From an uncultured Hyphomonadaceae bacterium (GTDB lineage Bacteria > Pseudomonadota > Alphaproteobacteria > Caulobacterales > Hyphomonadaceae): DNA of 64,000 nucleotides. Made by a program: the position numbers and the translations under genes. Under the pieces are notes generated by a model. It saw only the letters and a program-made list of their open reading frames with translations, had not been told where the DNA came from and made no database searches. Shown in pieces: positions 44,872 to 53,097 of the stretch (its first letter is position 1; every line of letters starts with the position of its first letter). The stretch is from the NCBI GenBank assembly GCA_938084575.1, contig CALKFG010000005.1, positions 62,001-126,000 on the forward strand, read 5' to 3'.

Positions 44872-45386
44872 GGGCCTGGCTCTACGGCGTGCCGCTGGCT
44901 GGACTGGTGTTGGTTGGTGTGATCACGGCGGTCCAGCTGGCGGACCCGGAAAAACCCGGTTTTGTAGAGTCGGTGAACCGGCCCGCACCCGACCGGGTTT
45001 TCGACCGCCTGCGGGGACCGGGCGGGCTGAACTTTGCCTCGCCACCGCAGCAGCAGAGCGTGATTGTCAACCTGTTTGCGTCCTGGTGCGGGCCCTGTCG
45101 TGCGGAGCACCCGGTGCTGGAGCAGCTCGCGGACGCCAATCCGGGGCGTGTCTTCGGCATTGCCTATAAGGACCGTCCTGCAGCGACGCTGCAGTTTCTA
45201 TCTGAACTCGGTGATCCGTATGCCGACATTGGCCAGGATCCCGACGGCATGGGGGGGCTGGATTTCGGGCTGACCGGTGTGCCCGAGACTTTCGTGATCG
45301 ACGCGGAGGGTGAAATCATCCTCCATGTTCGTGGCCCGCTGAGCCCGGACATGGTGGACGAGCTTGGTGCCGCGCTCGGTCGCTAG
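44868..45386 (+). CDS. ccmG: Thiol:disulfide interchange protein CcmG (DsbE)
   Basis: A 172-residue membrane-anchored thioredoxin keeping the apocytochrome c haem-binding cysteines reduced. The N-terminal helix (about 4-24) puts the domain in the periplasm, and the active site is WCGPC (Cys74, Cys77) within VIVNLFASWCGPCRAEHPVLEQL. The cis-proline is in TGVPETFVID, and the acidic GIAYKDR insert is typical of CcmG. The GTG start overlaps ccmD (GTGA). ccmE, ccmF and ccmH are not in the window, so the pathway is split. Confidence 0.94.
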   Translation: MRAWLYGVPLAGLVLVGVITAVQLADPEKPGFVESVNRPAPDRVFDRLRGPGGLNFASPPQQQSVIVNLFASWCGPCRAEHPVLEQLADANPGRVFGIAYKDRPAATLQFLSELGDPYADIGQDPDGMGGLDFGLTGVPETFVIDAEGEIILHVRGPLSPDMVDELGAALGR

Positions 45387-45387
45387 G

Positions 45388-45888
45388 CTATTTTTTCTTC
45401 TTTTTCTTTTTCTTTTTCTTTTTGGGTTTGCCTTCAGGGTTCTCGGCCTCGTCACCGGCAACAATCGCAAGTGCACCGAGCAGGCTGGTGCGGCGGGACT
45501 TTCGCAGCTCTTCCAGCAATTCCGTATCCGCTTCCGCGATAATCGGGGCCGCCTGTGCATAAGCCTGTTTTCCCATATCGGTCAGGGATACGGCTTTCGC
45601 GCGGGCGTCACTGACCGATTTGATACGCTGGACCAGCCCGCCTTTTTCCATCCGGGACACCATGTCGGCCAGTGTTGAGCGATCAATGCCTGTGATGTCG
45701 ACCAGTTCTGACTGGCTTTGCCCGTCGCGGTCATGCAGGGCGGCGAGGACGGTAAACTGCCGGACGGTCAGACCCTTTTCGGCGAGGCCGGCCGCGGATA
45801 AATTCACGGCGACCTGCTGGGCCCGGTGCAGGAGGTGGGTGGCAGAATTCGCCAGGCGGAAGATCGGTTGACTCGCTTGCTTTGCCAT
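45388..45888 (-). CDS. MarR-family regulator with C-terminal polylysine tail
   Basis: A 166-residue winged-helix regulator. LTVRQFTVLAALHDRDGQSQSELVDITGIDRSTLADMVSRMEKGGLVQR is the MarR DNA-binding fold, followed by the dimer helices. The last 14 residues end GKP and then eleven lysines, coded by an (AAAAAG)n repeat. A tail so basic probably adds non-specific DNA contact; it also places a homopolymeric run in the gene where slippage could change the C-terminus. Target genes are unknown. It converges on ccmG with one base between the stops and is divergent from the Nudix gene. Confidence 0.86.
   Translation of the reverse strand: MAKQASQPIFRLANSATHLLHRAQQVAVNLSAAGLAEKGLTVRQFTVLAALHDRDGQSQSELVDITGIDRSTLADMVSRMEKGGLVQRIKSVSDARAKAVSLTDMGKQAYAQAAPIIAEADTELLEELRKSRRTSLLGALAIVAGDEAENPEGKPKKKKKKKKKKK
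45391..45423 (-). repeat. AAAAAG microsatellite coding the polylysine tail
   Basis: On the coding (minus) strand eleven consecutive AAA/AAG codons form four near-perfect AAAAAG units plus an AAG-AAA-AAA end before the TAG. The plus strand is a T-rich run directly after the ccmG stop, so it may also weakly help end ccmG transcription. Confidence 0.9.
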
Positions 45889-45985
45889 TATCTGATCCTA
45901 TCCAGTTTTACCGAGCGGTGTCATCAGGACGGACCGCTCTGCCGCATCATGCATTCCACTCATAAGGCGAGAGGCTGACAGTTCA

Positions 45986-46522
45986 ATGACAGACCTTCTG
46001 ATCCCGAGCTTTGAACTCAAAACCCCGGAGGGCGAAGACCGGGAGCGGCGTGTGTGCGGGCACTGCGCCTTTATCGATTATCAGAATCCGAAAATTGTTG
46101 CCGGTGCGGTGGTTGTGAAGGGCGATAAGTTCCTTCTTTGCCGGCGGGCGATTGAACCCCGTAAGGGTTACTGGACGCTGCCTGCCGGCTTTATGGAGCT
46201 GGGGGAAAGCGTCGAGGATGCCGCTTGCCGCGAAGCGCGCGAGGAGGCCGAAGCAGAGATTGAGATCGATCAGCTTCTGGCCGTTTATTCCGTTCCGCGC
46301 ATCGGTCAGGTCCAGATTATGTTCAGGGCCCGGCTCGACGGTGATTACGGCGTCGGTGCTGAGAGTGAGGCGGTTGAGTTGTTCAGCTGGGCGGATATTC
46401 CGTGGTCAGATCTGGCTTTTCCAACCGTCGTCTGGGCTTTGACTCATTATGCGGAAACCCGGCACCAGACGATTTTCCCCCCGTTTTCCAATCCGCCTGA
46501 TACATCGCACCTGACGCGGTAG
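45986..46522 (+). CDS. Nudix hydrolase
   Basis: A 178-residue Nudix protein. The Nudix box is GFMELGESVEDAACREAREEAEAEI, with the REAREE metal-binding segment intact. The N-terminus has a CGHC pair and FIDYQNPKIVAGAVVVKGDKFLLCRRAIEPRKGYWTLPAG, the pattern of NADH/ADP-ribose-type pyrophosphatases (NudC-like), but a full zinc ribbon is not present. Likely substrates are nucleoside diphosphates linked to another moiety. It converges on yciB with a 3-base gap. Confidence 0.86.
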   Translation: MTDLLIPSFELKTPEGEDRERRVCGHCAFIDYQNPKIVAGAVVVKGDKFLLCRRAIEPRKGYWTLPAGFMELGESVEDAACREAREEAEAEIEIDQLLAVYSVPRIGQVQIMFRARLDGDYGVGAESEAVELFSWADIPWSDLAFPTVVWALTHYAETRHQTIFPPFSNPPDTSHLTR

Positions 46523-46525
46523 GTG

Positions 46526-47161
46526 TCAGGCCGACGGCGGCTCGTCAGTATCCTGTGCCCGCAGATGTTTCAGCGTGTAGGGAACATTCGCAGCCGCGAA
46601 GACAAAGGTGATGACCATGTTGCCGAGCTTCCAATTGGCCCAGGTGTCTTCGGAAAAATTCCGCCAGAGATATTCGTTCCAGAGGGCCATGGCGACAAAG
46701 AACAGGCCCCAGCGTAAGGCCAGCGTCTTCCATGCCGCATCCGGCAGGTCGAAGACGCTGGCAAACATAACCTTCCAGATATTTTTGCCGAGTAGCAGAC
46801 TGCCAAATATCAGACTGGCGAGAAACAGGTTCTGAATGGTCGGTTTGATGAACAGGAACTGCTTGTCCTGAAGCAATATGCCCAACAGGCCAAAACCGCC
46901 GACCATGCCGGCGGTAAAAACGAGGAAAAGGGGAACTTTCTGCTTTCGTTTGAGATACCCGGATACCGTCCAGAGCGTTGCCCCAATCAGCACGCCGGTG
47001 GCCCAGTACAGGGCGGTATCCGGGCCGATCCATGCCGGCTCAAGATTGGCCCGCCTGAGAATGTTATAAACGAGGACGAAGCCGACGACGGGAACGAGGT
47101 CGCCCCAGATCTTGTCCGCCTTGTCCGCCGCCGTACCGATATTCTTTTTGGTCTGGTTCAT
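46526..47161 (-). CDS. Inner membrane septation protein YciB/IspZ family
   Basis: A 211-residue protein with about five membrane helices. The core matches YciB (intracellular septation protein A): GDLVPVVGFVLVYNILR, TALYWATGVLIGATLW, GGFGLLGILLQDKQFLFIKPTIQNLFLASLIFGSLLLGKNIWKVMF, and NEYLWRNFSEDTWANWKLGNMVITFVFAAANVPYTLKH. The family is needed for normal septation or cell envelope in several proteobacteria. No other division gene is adjacent. The ATG lies at 47161; an ORF further upstream is unsupported. Confidence 0.9.
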   Translation of the reverse strand: MNQTKKNIGTAADKADKIWGDLVPVVGFVLVYNILRRANLEPAWIGPDTALYWATGVLIGATLWTVSGYLKRKQKVPLFLVFTAGMVGGFGLLGILLQDKQFLFIKPTIQNLFLASLIFGSLLLGKNIWKVMFASVFDLPDAAWKTLALRWGLFFVAMALWNEYLWRNFSEDTWANWKLGNMVITFVFAAANVPYTLKHLRAQDTDEPPSA

Positions 47162-47263
47162 GTCGCGCCCTGTCTCTTGGCCGGGGCCTGACCCACACTG
47201 CCTTCAGGCTTTCCTGACAGAGAATGGCCGGTCCGCCAAGGCTAAGGGTGGGCGGAAGCACAC

Positions 47264-48295
47264 CTAAAAGAAGGCCTCAGACAGCGTAATTTCCGATTTG
47301 GGCAGTGTGGCGATGGCGCACGCCAAATCGGTGGTCCCTGTTTGGGCCTGACTGGCCCGGCGAACATCACGGGGCTTGGCGCCGAAACGTCTTTTGAAGC
47401 TGTTTGAAAAGTGTGACGCGTCGTGGAAATGAAGCCAGCGCGCAATTGTGCCAATGGGTGCGATATGGGACGGTTCATTCAGAAGCCGAAAGGCGCGGTC
47501 CAGTCGGCGATGGGTCACATAAGTGGAAATGCCGCCAAGCGGATCGAACAGCCGGTAAAGCGCGGCCCGCGATATGCCGAACTTCTTACACAGATAATCC
47601 GGGGTAAGGTCGCTGAAGAGGAGATTGGCGTCGATATGATTCAGCATACTGCGAAATCTCAGCGCTCTGAAATCGCTCTGACACGGATCGAGGGGATCGC
47701 CGCACAGCGTTTGCCGAACCACTTCTCTCAGGCCCCCGATCAGAAAGGCGGCGGTCTCGCCGTCCCTGGCGGCAAGCAATTTATGAATCGTGCGCAGTTG
47801 AAGCTTCAGAGCCTCCGCCTGGGGCTGGCCGGGCTGGAAAAACATGACGCTGGGATGACGTTTGGGATCATAGCCGATCAAACCCCCCGGGAAGTTGAAG
47901 GCGAGGCCTGACCGTTTGTCCTGATTGTGGAAATAGCGGCTGTTCAGCATGTGGTAGATGATGACTTGGCCGGGCCTGAGCGGCGCCGCCTGATCGTCAA
48001 TGGCAACCAGCCCATTGCCCCGCTCGACAAGGCAGACATGGATCCGGGATTCGACGGCTTCGTCTGATTGCGGGCCGCGATAATGCGTGAACTCACCGCT
48101 CTCCAGCTCCATGAATATATCTTCTTCAATCCGCCAGAAGTGATTGATATGCCTGAAATTTCGAGCAGACGTCTCGGGTATGGAGACGTCGTAGACCGGC
48201 CCCTGAAAGGCTCTGAAGGCGTCGATACGATCACCGGCAGCGTACGCCTCGGTGCTGAATGTAGAGGCCTTGAAGGGGGCGTCTCGTCTTGGCAT
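47264..48295 (-). CDS. AraC-family transcriptional regulator
   Basis: A 343-residue regulator. The N-terminal part (about 20-200) has a cupin-like effector domain of the AraC_binding_2 type: HINHFWRIEEDIFMELE and IIYHMLNSRYFHN, and FNFPGGLIGYDP. The C-terminal AraC/XylS double helix-turn-helix (about 225-325) includes PDYLCKKFGISRAALYRLFDPLGGISTYVTHRRLDRAFRLL and IARWLHFHDASHFSNSFKRRFGAKPRDVRR. The effector is unknown. It lies downstream of nothing on its strand; its 137-base upstream region is unusually AT-rich and separates it from the DMT transporter on the same strand. Confidence 0.88.
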   Translation of the reverse strand: MPRRDAPFKASTFSTEAYAAGDRIDAFRAFQGPVYDVSIPETSARNFRHINHFWRIEEDIFMELESGEFTHYRGPQSDEAVESRIHVCLVERGNGLVAIDDQAAPLRPGQVIIYHMLNSRYFHNQDKRSGLAFNFPGGLIGYDPKRHPSVMFFQPGQPQAEALKLQLRTIHKLLAARDGETAAFLIGGLREVVRQTLCGDPLDPCQSDFRALRFRSMLNHIDANLLFSDLTPDYLCKKFGISRAALYRLFDPLGGISTYVTHRRLDRAFRLLNEPSHIAPIGTIARWLHFHDASHFSNSFKRRFGAKPRDVRRASQAQTGTTDLACAIATLPKSEITLSEAFF

Positions 48296-48432
48296 GTATC
48301 TATCGGGTCGGTACAGACAATTCTGATGTGACTACAATATTACTATTAGTTCTATATTAGTATCAGGAATAATTATGAATTAACCACAGGTTGAAACTAA
48401 GTAAATCAATCACTGATCTATGTTTGACTCCA

Positions 48433-49287
48433 TCAGATCTGGATCAGTGTTAGTCCGGTCGCCAGAAAAATGGCGGCGAGAAGACGTTTTCGACCAAAGG
48501 GTTCTTTCAGCAGCACCGCGCCAAATAGCGCGCCGAACACGACGGAGGTTTCTCTCAGGGCGGTGACGGTCGCCGCCTCGGCAAGGGTAAAAGCCCAAAG
48601 GGCGGCGGCATAGGAGAGGGCGCCGAGGCCGCCGCCAATGATGCCATTTTTCAGCTGGCTGCGCAGGCTCGCTCTGAGACGGCCGCGCCGGGCCCAGAGG
48701 ACGGCGAGGCTGATGCCGAGCGAGTCCAGAAGGAACAGCCAGACGATAAAACTGATCAGCGTGTCTGCCGTTCGGGTGCCATGGGCGTCGGCGACAGAAT
48801 AGGCGCCGATTCCGACCGCGGTCAGGCCGGCCCAGATCAGGGCGGCGCGACGCAGGCGTTTTGCCGCCTTACCGGCGTTTTCAGGCAGGGCAAAAACGAT
48901 CAGGGCCGCGGTCGCGATGACCAGCCCTGCCCAGCCGGTCATGCCGGGCGTTTCAGCCAGAAACAGGGTCGCGAACATGGCCGTCATCAACGGCGCCAGG
49001 CCCCGCATCACGGGGAAGACAAGCGACAGGTCGCCACGATGCAGGGCGCGAATCATGGCGAACTGATAGGCCCAGTGGACCATGACGGAGACGCCGAGGG
49101 CTTGCCACAGGCGTGGCGACGGCCAGGGCGTGATTGGCAAAAGGGGGAGCGCGCAGGCGGCCATGACCACCGAGACCAGCATGCGGGTGGCCAGCACATC
49201 TCCGCCACGCTTCACAAACAAATTGGTTGCGGCGACCGAGACGGCTGAGATCAGGCAGAGCAGGATGGGGAGCAGGTCAGCGGACAT
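48433..49287 (-). CDS. EamA-type (DMT superfamily) transporter
   Basis: A 284-residue membrane protein with about ten helices in two EamA repeats. The first repeat runs through VFPVMRGLAPLMTAMFATLFLAETPGMTGWAGLVIA and the second ends TVTALRETSVVFGALFGAVLLKEPFGRKRLLAAIFLATGLTLI. EamA proteins export metabolites such as amino acids; the substrate here cannot be guessed. The start is the ATG at 49287; an in-frame TTG upstream is less likely. The downstream AraC regulator gene on the same strand may control it, but the distance and AT-rich spacer also fit an independent promoter. Confidence 0.85.
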   Translation of the reverse strand: MSADLLPILLCLISAVSVAATNLFVKRGGDVLATRMLVSVVMAACALPLLPITPWPSPRLWQALGVSVMVHWAYQFAMIRALHRGDLSLVFPVMRGLAPLMTAMFATLFLAETPGMTGWAGLVIATAALIVFALPENAGKAAKRLRRAALIWAGLTAVGIGAYSVADAHGTRTADTLISFIVWLFLLDSLGISLAVLWARRGRLRASLRSQLKNGIIGGGLGALSYAAALWAFTLAEAATVTALRETSVVFGALFGAVLLKEPFGRKRLLAAIFLATGLTLIQI

Positions 49288-49367
49288 AAGGCTGCTGGCC
49301 AAAAGTCCCTGTGAATGTCAAGCGGGGCCTCTCTTGAGTTTCGTGGAAGGGGGTCTAAACCCGCGCT

Positions 49368-51272
49368 ATGCTGACCATTCAGGACCTCGACTACAGGATC
49401 GCTGCCCGACAGCTTTTTACCGGCGCCAGCGCGCAGATTGCGTCCGGCTGGAAGGTCGGACTGGTCGGGCGGAATGGCACGGGGAAATCGACCCTGTTGC
49501 GCCTGATCCGTGAGGTGGCCGCGCATCCAGGCGAGCACGACGCCATCCGGCTGGCGCCACAGACGACACTGGGATGGGTGGCTCAGGAAATTGCGCCCGG
49601 GGAAGACACGCTGCTCAGCGTCGTCCTCAAGGCGGACGAGGAACGGTCCCGGCTGATGCAGCTGGCAGAGTCCTCGGTGGACGCCGGAAAAATTGCCGAA
49701 GCGCATGCCCGCCTGGTCGATATTGATGCCTGGTCGGGTGAGGCGCGTGCGTCTGCCGTGCTGGCCGGCCTGGGCTTTACCCGGGAGGATCTTGACCGGC
49801 CGACGCGGGAATTTTCCGGTGGCTGGCGGATGCGGGCGGCCCTGGCGGGGGTTCTGTTTGCCCAGCCCGACCTGCTGCTGCTGGATGAGCCGACCAATTA
49901 TCTCGACCTTGAGGGCGCCGCCTGGCTGGAGGCCTATTTGAGATCGTATCCGAACACGGTCATTCTGGTGTCCCACGACCGGGACCTGCTGAATCGGTGC
50001 GTCACCCACACGCTGGCGCTTGAGCACGAGAAATTGACCCTGAGCCCCGGTGGCTATGATGCCTGGCTGAAATTAAGGGCGGAACGGCTGGCAGTCCTGC
50101 AGGCCCAAAAGGCGAAGCAGGATGCCGAGCGGGATCATTTGCAGGCCTTTGTCGATCGTTTCAGGTACAAGGAGTCGAAGGCCCGGCAGGCCCAGTCGCG
50201 CCTCAAGCGGCTGCAAAAGATGCAGGATGTCTCGGTCCCGCTGTCGGAACGTGCGCTTCCACTCAACTTCCCCACCGGGGAAGAGCGGCTGGCGCCGCCG
50301 ATGCTGCTGCTTGAAGATGCGGTCCTGGGGTATGGCGACACCGCCAGGGTTCTGGGCGCTGTAAACCTCCGCATCGACCCCGATGACCGGATCGCGATCG
50401 TCGGCACCAATGGGCAGGGCAAGACCACCCTGGTCAAGTCGATTGCCGGCCGCCTGTCCCTGATGGCCGGGCATCGCCGGATTCCAAAGGCGATCCGGAT
50501 CGGATATTTTTCACAGGACCAGATGGATGAACTGGTGCCGCGCGACAGCGTGCTCGATCATATCCGGCGCGCGCTGCCGGCCGGGACGGGCATGGCGCAC
50601 CAGCGGTCTGTTGCGGCCGAGCTTGGCTATTCGCATGAAAAAATCGATACCGCGGTCGAGGATTTGTCAGGCGGTGAGCGGGTCCGCCTGCTTCTCGGGC
50701 TGATGGCGCTTGAGAAGCCTCATATTCTGGTCCTCGATGAGCCGACCTCGCATCTGGATATTGATAGCCGCGAGGCCTTGATCCATGCGCTGAATGCGTT
50801 TGGCGGCGCGGTTCTGCTCATCACGCATGATGTGTTTCTGGCCGAGGCAACCGTCGACGAGCTCTGGTTGGTGAAGGATGGTCGTCTGGCGACCTATGAG
50901 GGCGATCTTGAGGATTATCGGCGCCTGGTCCTGCAGGCCGACCGTCAGGTGCAGGCCCCCTCCGGCAGCAAGCCGGAGGCCGATCTCAGAGCCGGTGGGG
51001 ATCGTGCGGAGCGTCGGCGGCGGGCGTCCGAGGCGCGCCGGGCTGCGGCGCCGCTGAAGCGGGCGGCCCAGGAGGCAGAGCGGCGGCTTGACGCCGCGAC
51101 GCGCAAAATCCACGCGATTGATCAGGCGCTCAGTCAGCCAGGGCTTGGTTCGGAAGATATCCAGGCCCTGATGAAGCAGAGGGCGGCTGAGGACGCCGCC
51201 GTTGCGACGGCGGAAACTCAGTGGCTGGAGGCCAGCGAAGCCTATGAAGCGGCAACGTCCGGGCCGACCTAA
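49368..51272 (+). CDS. ABC-F family ATPase (Uup/EttA type)
   Basis: A 634-residue cytoplasmic tandem ABC ATPase with no membrane part. The first Walker A is GRNGTGKSTLLRL (about 35-47), followed by FSGGWRMRAALAGVLFAQPDLLLLDEPTNYLDLEG; the linker carries the P-site motif YKESKARQAQSRLKRL; the second site is GTNGQGKTTLVKS with SGGERVRLLLGLMALEKPHILVLDEPTSHLD. A coiled-coil C-terminal domain of about 80 residues is of the Uup type. ABC-F proteins work on the ribosome or DNA. Its TAA overlaps the nfuA stop on the other strand. Confidence 0.92.
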   Translation: MLTIQDLDYRIAARQLFTGASAQIASGWKVGLVGRNGTGKSTLLRLIREVAAHPGEHDAIRLAPQTTLGWVAQEIAPGEDTLLSVVLKADEERSRLMQLAESSVDAGKIAEAHARLVDIDAWSGEARASAVLAGLGFTREDLDRPTREFSGGWRMRAALAGVLFAQPDLLLLDEPTNYLDLEGAAWLEAYLRSYPNTVILVSHDRDLLNRCVTHTLALEHEKLTLSPGGYDAWLKLRAERLAVLQAQKAKQDAERDHLQAFVDRFRYKESKARQAQSRLKRLQKMQDVSVPLSERALPLNFPTGEERLAPPMLLLEDAVLGYGDTARVLGAVNLRIDPDDRIAIVGTNGQGKTTLVKSIAGRLSLMAGHRRIPKAIRIGYFSQDQMDELVPRDSVLDHIRRALPAGTGMAHQRSVAAELGYSHEKIDTAVEDLSGGERVRLLLGLMALEKPHILVLDEPTSHLDIDSREALIHALNAFGGAVLLITHDVFLAEATVDELWLVKDGRLATYEGDLEDYRRLVLQADRQVQAPSGSKPEADLRAGGDRAERRRRASEARRAAAPLKRAAQEAERRLDAATRKIHAIDQALSQPGLGSEDIQALMKQRAAEDAAVATAETQWLEASEAYEAATSGPT

Positions 51273-51856
51273 AGGGCGGCTTCGACCGCCGTGACTTCCG
51301 GGACATAAGCCTTCAGCATGTTTTCGATGCCCTGTTTCAGGGTGAAGGCAGAGGAGGGACATCCCGCACAGGCGCCCCGCATCGACAGATGGACGACGCC
51401 ACTGTCGGGCTCAAAGCGATGGAAAACGATATCGCCCCCGTCCTGGGCGACGGCGGGACGAACCCGGGTTTCGATCAGCTCAATGATTTCGCTGACAACT
51501 TCGGCGGCGTCGCCGTCATAATCATCGGCACTCCCGCCGGCTCTTACTCCGGCGCTGGCCAGCCCTTCCACCGCCATGACGGGCAGGCCTGCGATAAAAT
51601 GATCCATGATGGCGGCAAGGGCCATTGGGCGGACATGGATCCAGTCCTGTCCGGGGCCTTTGGTCAGAGATATGAAATCATGACCCAGAAACACCCGGAC
51701 AACCCCGTCCACATCGAACAGGGCCAGAGCCAGCGGACTGCTGCCGGCTTCATCGGCACTTGCGAAATCATAAGGCCCTGTTGTTCCCGTCACCATTTGT
51801 CCGGGCAGGAATTTCAACGTGTCAGGATTTGGGGTTGGTTCGGTCTGGATGAACAT
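51269..51856 (-). CDS. nfuA: NfuA-type iron-sulfur cluster scaffold
   Basis: A 195-residue protein with an Nfu N-terminal domain (MFIQTEPTPNPDTLKFLPG) and a C-terminal NifU domain, VRPAVAQDGGDIVFHRF, with GACAGCPSSAFTLKQGIE carrying the Cys163-x-x-Cys166 that hold a [4Fe-4S] cluster between two subunits. It carries clusters to acceptors such as aconitase and lipoyl synthase. This N-terminal domain plus NifU type is typical of alphaproteobacteria and mitochondria. It ends within the stop codon of the ABC-F gene. Confidence 0.94.
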   Translation of the reverse strand: MFIQTEPTPNPDTLKFLPGQMVTGTTGPYDFASADEAGSSPLALALFDVDGVVRVFLGHDFISLTKGPGQDWIHVRPMALAAIMDHFIAGLPVMAVEGLASAGVRAGGSADDYDGDAAEVVSEIIELIETRVRPAVAQDGGDIVFHRFEPDSGVVHLSMRGACAGCPSSAFTLKQGIENMLKAYVPEVTAVEAAL

Positions 51857-51929
51857 TGTGGGGTCCGTTTCTTCCGGCTGGCCGTGGTCTCAAAGTGGCG
51901 CTTTCCGGGGCCAGTTTCAAGTCAGGTCC

Positions 51930-52970
51930 TCACTTCGCGACGGTGACGGAGACATTTCGTTCCGCCCGCACAACCGATTGGAGTATCTCGGTCGCAGCCG
52001 TCGCCTCTGCGATATAAAAGGCCATGATGGCCGGATGGTCCGCGACAAGGCGGCCGGTCCCCGGCTGGCTCGTGATCAGGATGGGATTGAATGCCGCAGC
52101 CTTCCGCCACGCCGCAAGCGCAGTGTTGCCTTCCGCTGCCGCGGCCAGGGAAAGCCGTTCAGCCGAGGCCGAGAGGGCGGCGCTGAGCAATTCGCCAGCG
52201 ACATGAGCTCTGGCGCGGGCGGCATAGATCGCTTCAATATCTGCCCTCTCTGCGGGCCAGCGTCCGGTTGATGTCGCCTGCCGCCGCAGGTCTGCATGGC
52301 TGCGGCTGCCCCATTCAATGAATTCGGTCAGCTTGGCGTCGAGGTCGGACAGGGACTCGGCGCGGACAGCGAGGTCGCGGGCGAGCCGCCCATCATAGCG
52401 CTGAAGCGCTTCAGCGGCCGCGTTCAGAGATGGCACAGCCTGTGCGGCCGGGTCCGTGGCGAACAGGCGGCTGGCGGCGGCGAGATCCTGGTCAGGCTGA
52501 CCATCCCGATCCTGTGACAGGGTGGCGACAAGTGCGCTATAAGTCGACAGGGACTGAGTTGTCGCAGCCTGCCAGGCGGGCAGGGCGGTCAGGCGCGCCT
52601 GGGGGTGCCAGCTCGGCCGGTCGCGGACCCATCCCGGGCCCGTGAGTTCCCGGCCAAGCAGAGTCAGCAGGGTTCCGGTTTCCGCGGAGTGCCAGTTCAG
52701 CCGGTCGGAGGACGTGACCTCTCGCGCGTCAATTTGGTGTCCACTGAGGATTGCGGCGGGGTAAAAACCGACCGCTAGAATAACCGCAAAGAGCGCAAGA
52801 AGCCGTTTCAGCCTCGCCCAGAGGCGGGCCGCGCTCTCGACCAGGGGGCTGGGCTCGGCATCGTCCAGATAGGCATCGGGCAGATCGGTGCCCAGAAGGG
52901 TCACGGTCGGGGCATCGGGACCCCGTGAGTCCTTGCCAGCGGCCGCAGGTATATTTTGCACTCCACTCAT
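51930..52970 (-). CDS. DUF2333-like membrane protein
   Basis: A 346-residue protein. A polar N-terminal tail of about 54 residues is followed by one membrane helix (RLLALFAVILAVGFYPAAIL, about 54-74), and the remaining 270 residues lie outside the membrane. They are mostly helical: WHSAETGTLLTLLGREL, ARLTALPAWQAATTQSLSTYSALVATLSQDRDG, and near the end NPILITSQPGTGRLVADHPAIMAFYIAEA. The layout and these blocks resemble DUF2333, an unstudied family found in proteobacteria. Identity is by pattern only. It is preceded by a pair of hairpins and another two envelope unknowns follow. Confidence 0.55.
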   Translation of the reverse strand: MSGVQNIPAAAGKDSRGPDAPTVTLLGTDLPDAYLDDAEPSPLVESAARLWARLKRLLALFAVILAVGFYPAAILSGHQIDAREVTSSDRLNWHSAETGTLLTLLGRELTGPGWVRDRPSWHPQARLTALPAWQAATTQSLSTYSALVATLSQDRDGQPDQDLAAASRLFATDPAAQAVPSLNAAAEALQRYDGRLARDLAVRAESLSDLDAKLTEFIEWGSRSHADLRRQATSTGRWPAERADIEAIYAARARAHVAGELLSAALSASAERLSLAAAAEGNTALAAWRKAAAFNPILITSQPGTGRLVADHPAIMAFYIAEATAATEILQSVVRAERNVSVTVAK

Positions 52971-53002
52971 TCAGATCGCCAATCTTTTTCGCCCTCGGGC
53001 CC

Positions 53003-53049
53003 CTTGCGTGATTACGCGCAAGTCTTGTGCCGTTTGCAAGGCACAAGAC
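53003..53049. repeat. Two tandem inverted repeats (hairpins)
   Basis: The first repeat is CTTGCG-N8-CGCAAG (53003-53022). The second, beginning where the first ends, is a perfect 10-base stem, GTCTTGTGCC-N8-GGCACAAGAC (53022-53049, loop GTTTGCAA). No T run follows on the plus strand; on the minus strand a short T run occurs some 20 bases further on. They lie in the 127-base gap between the esterase stop and the DUF2333-like start and may end the esterase transcript, act in a 5' leader, or bind a regulator. Confidence 0.8.
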
Positions 53050-53097
53050 CCTAAAACTTTGTCAATTCAATGACCGCAGCCCGCACAGCCATATCCC

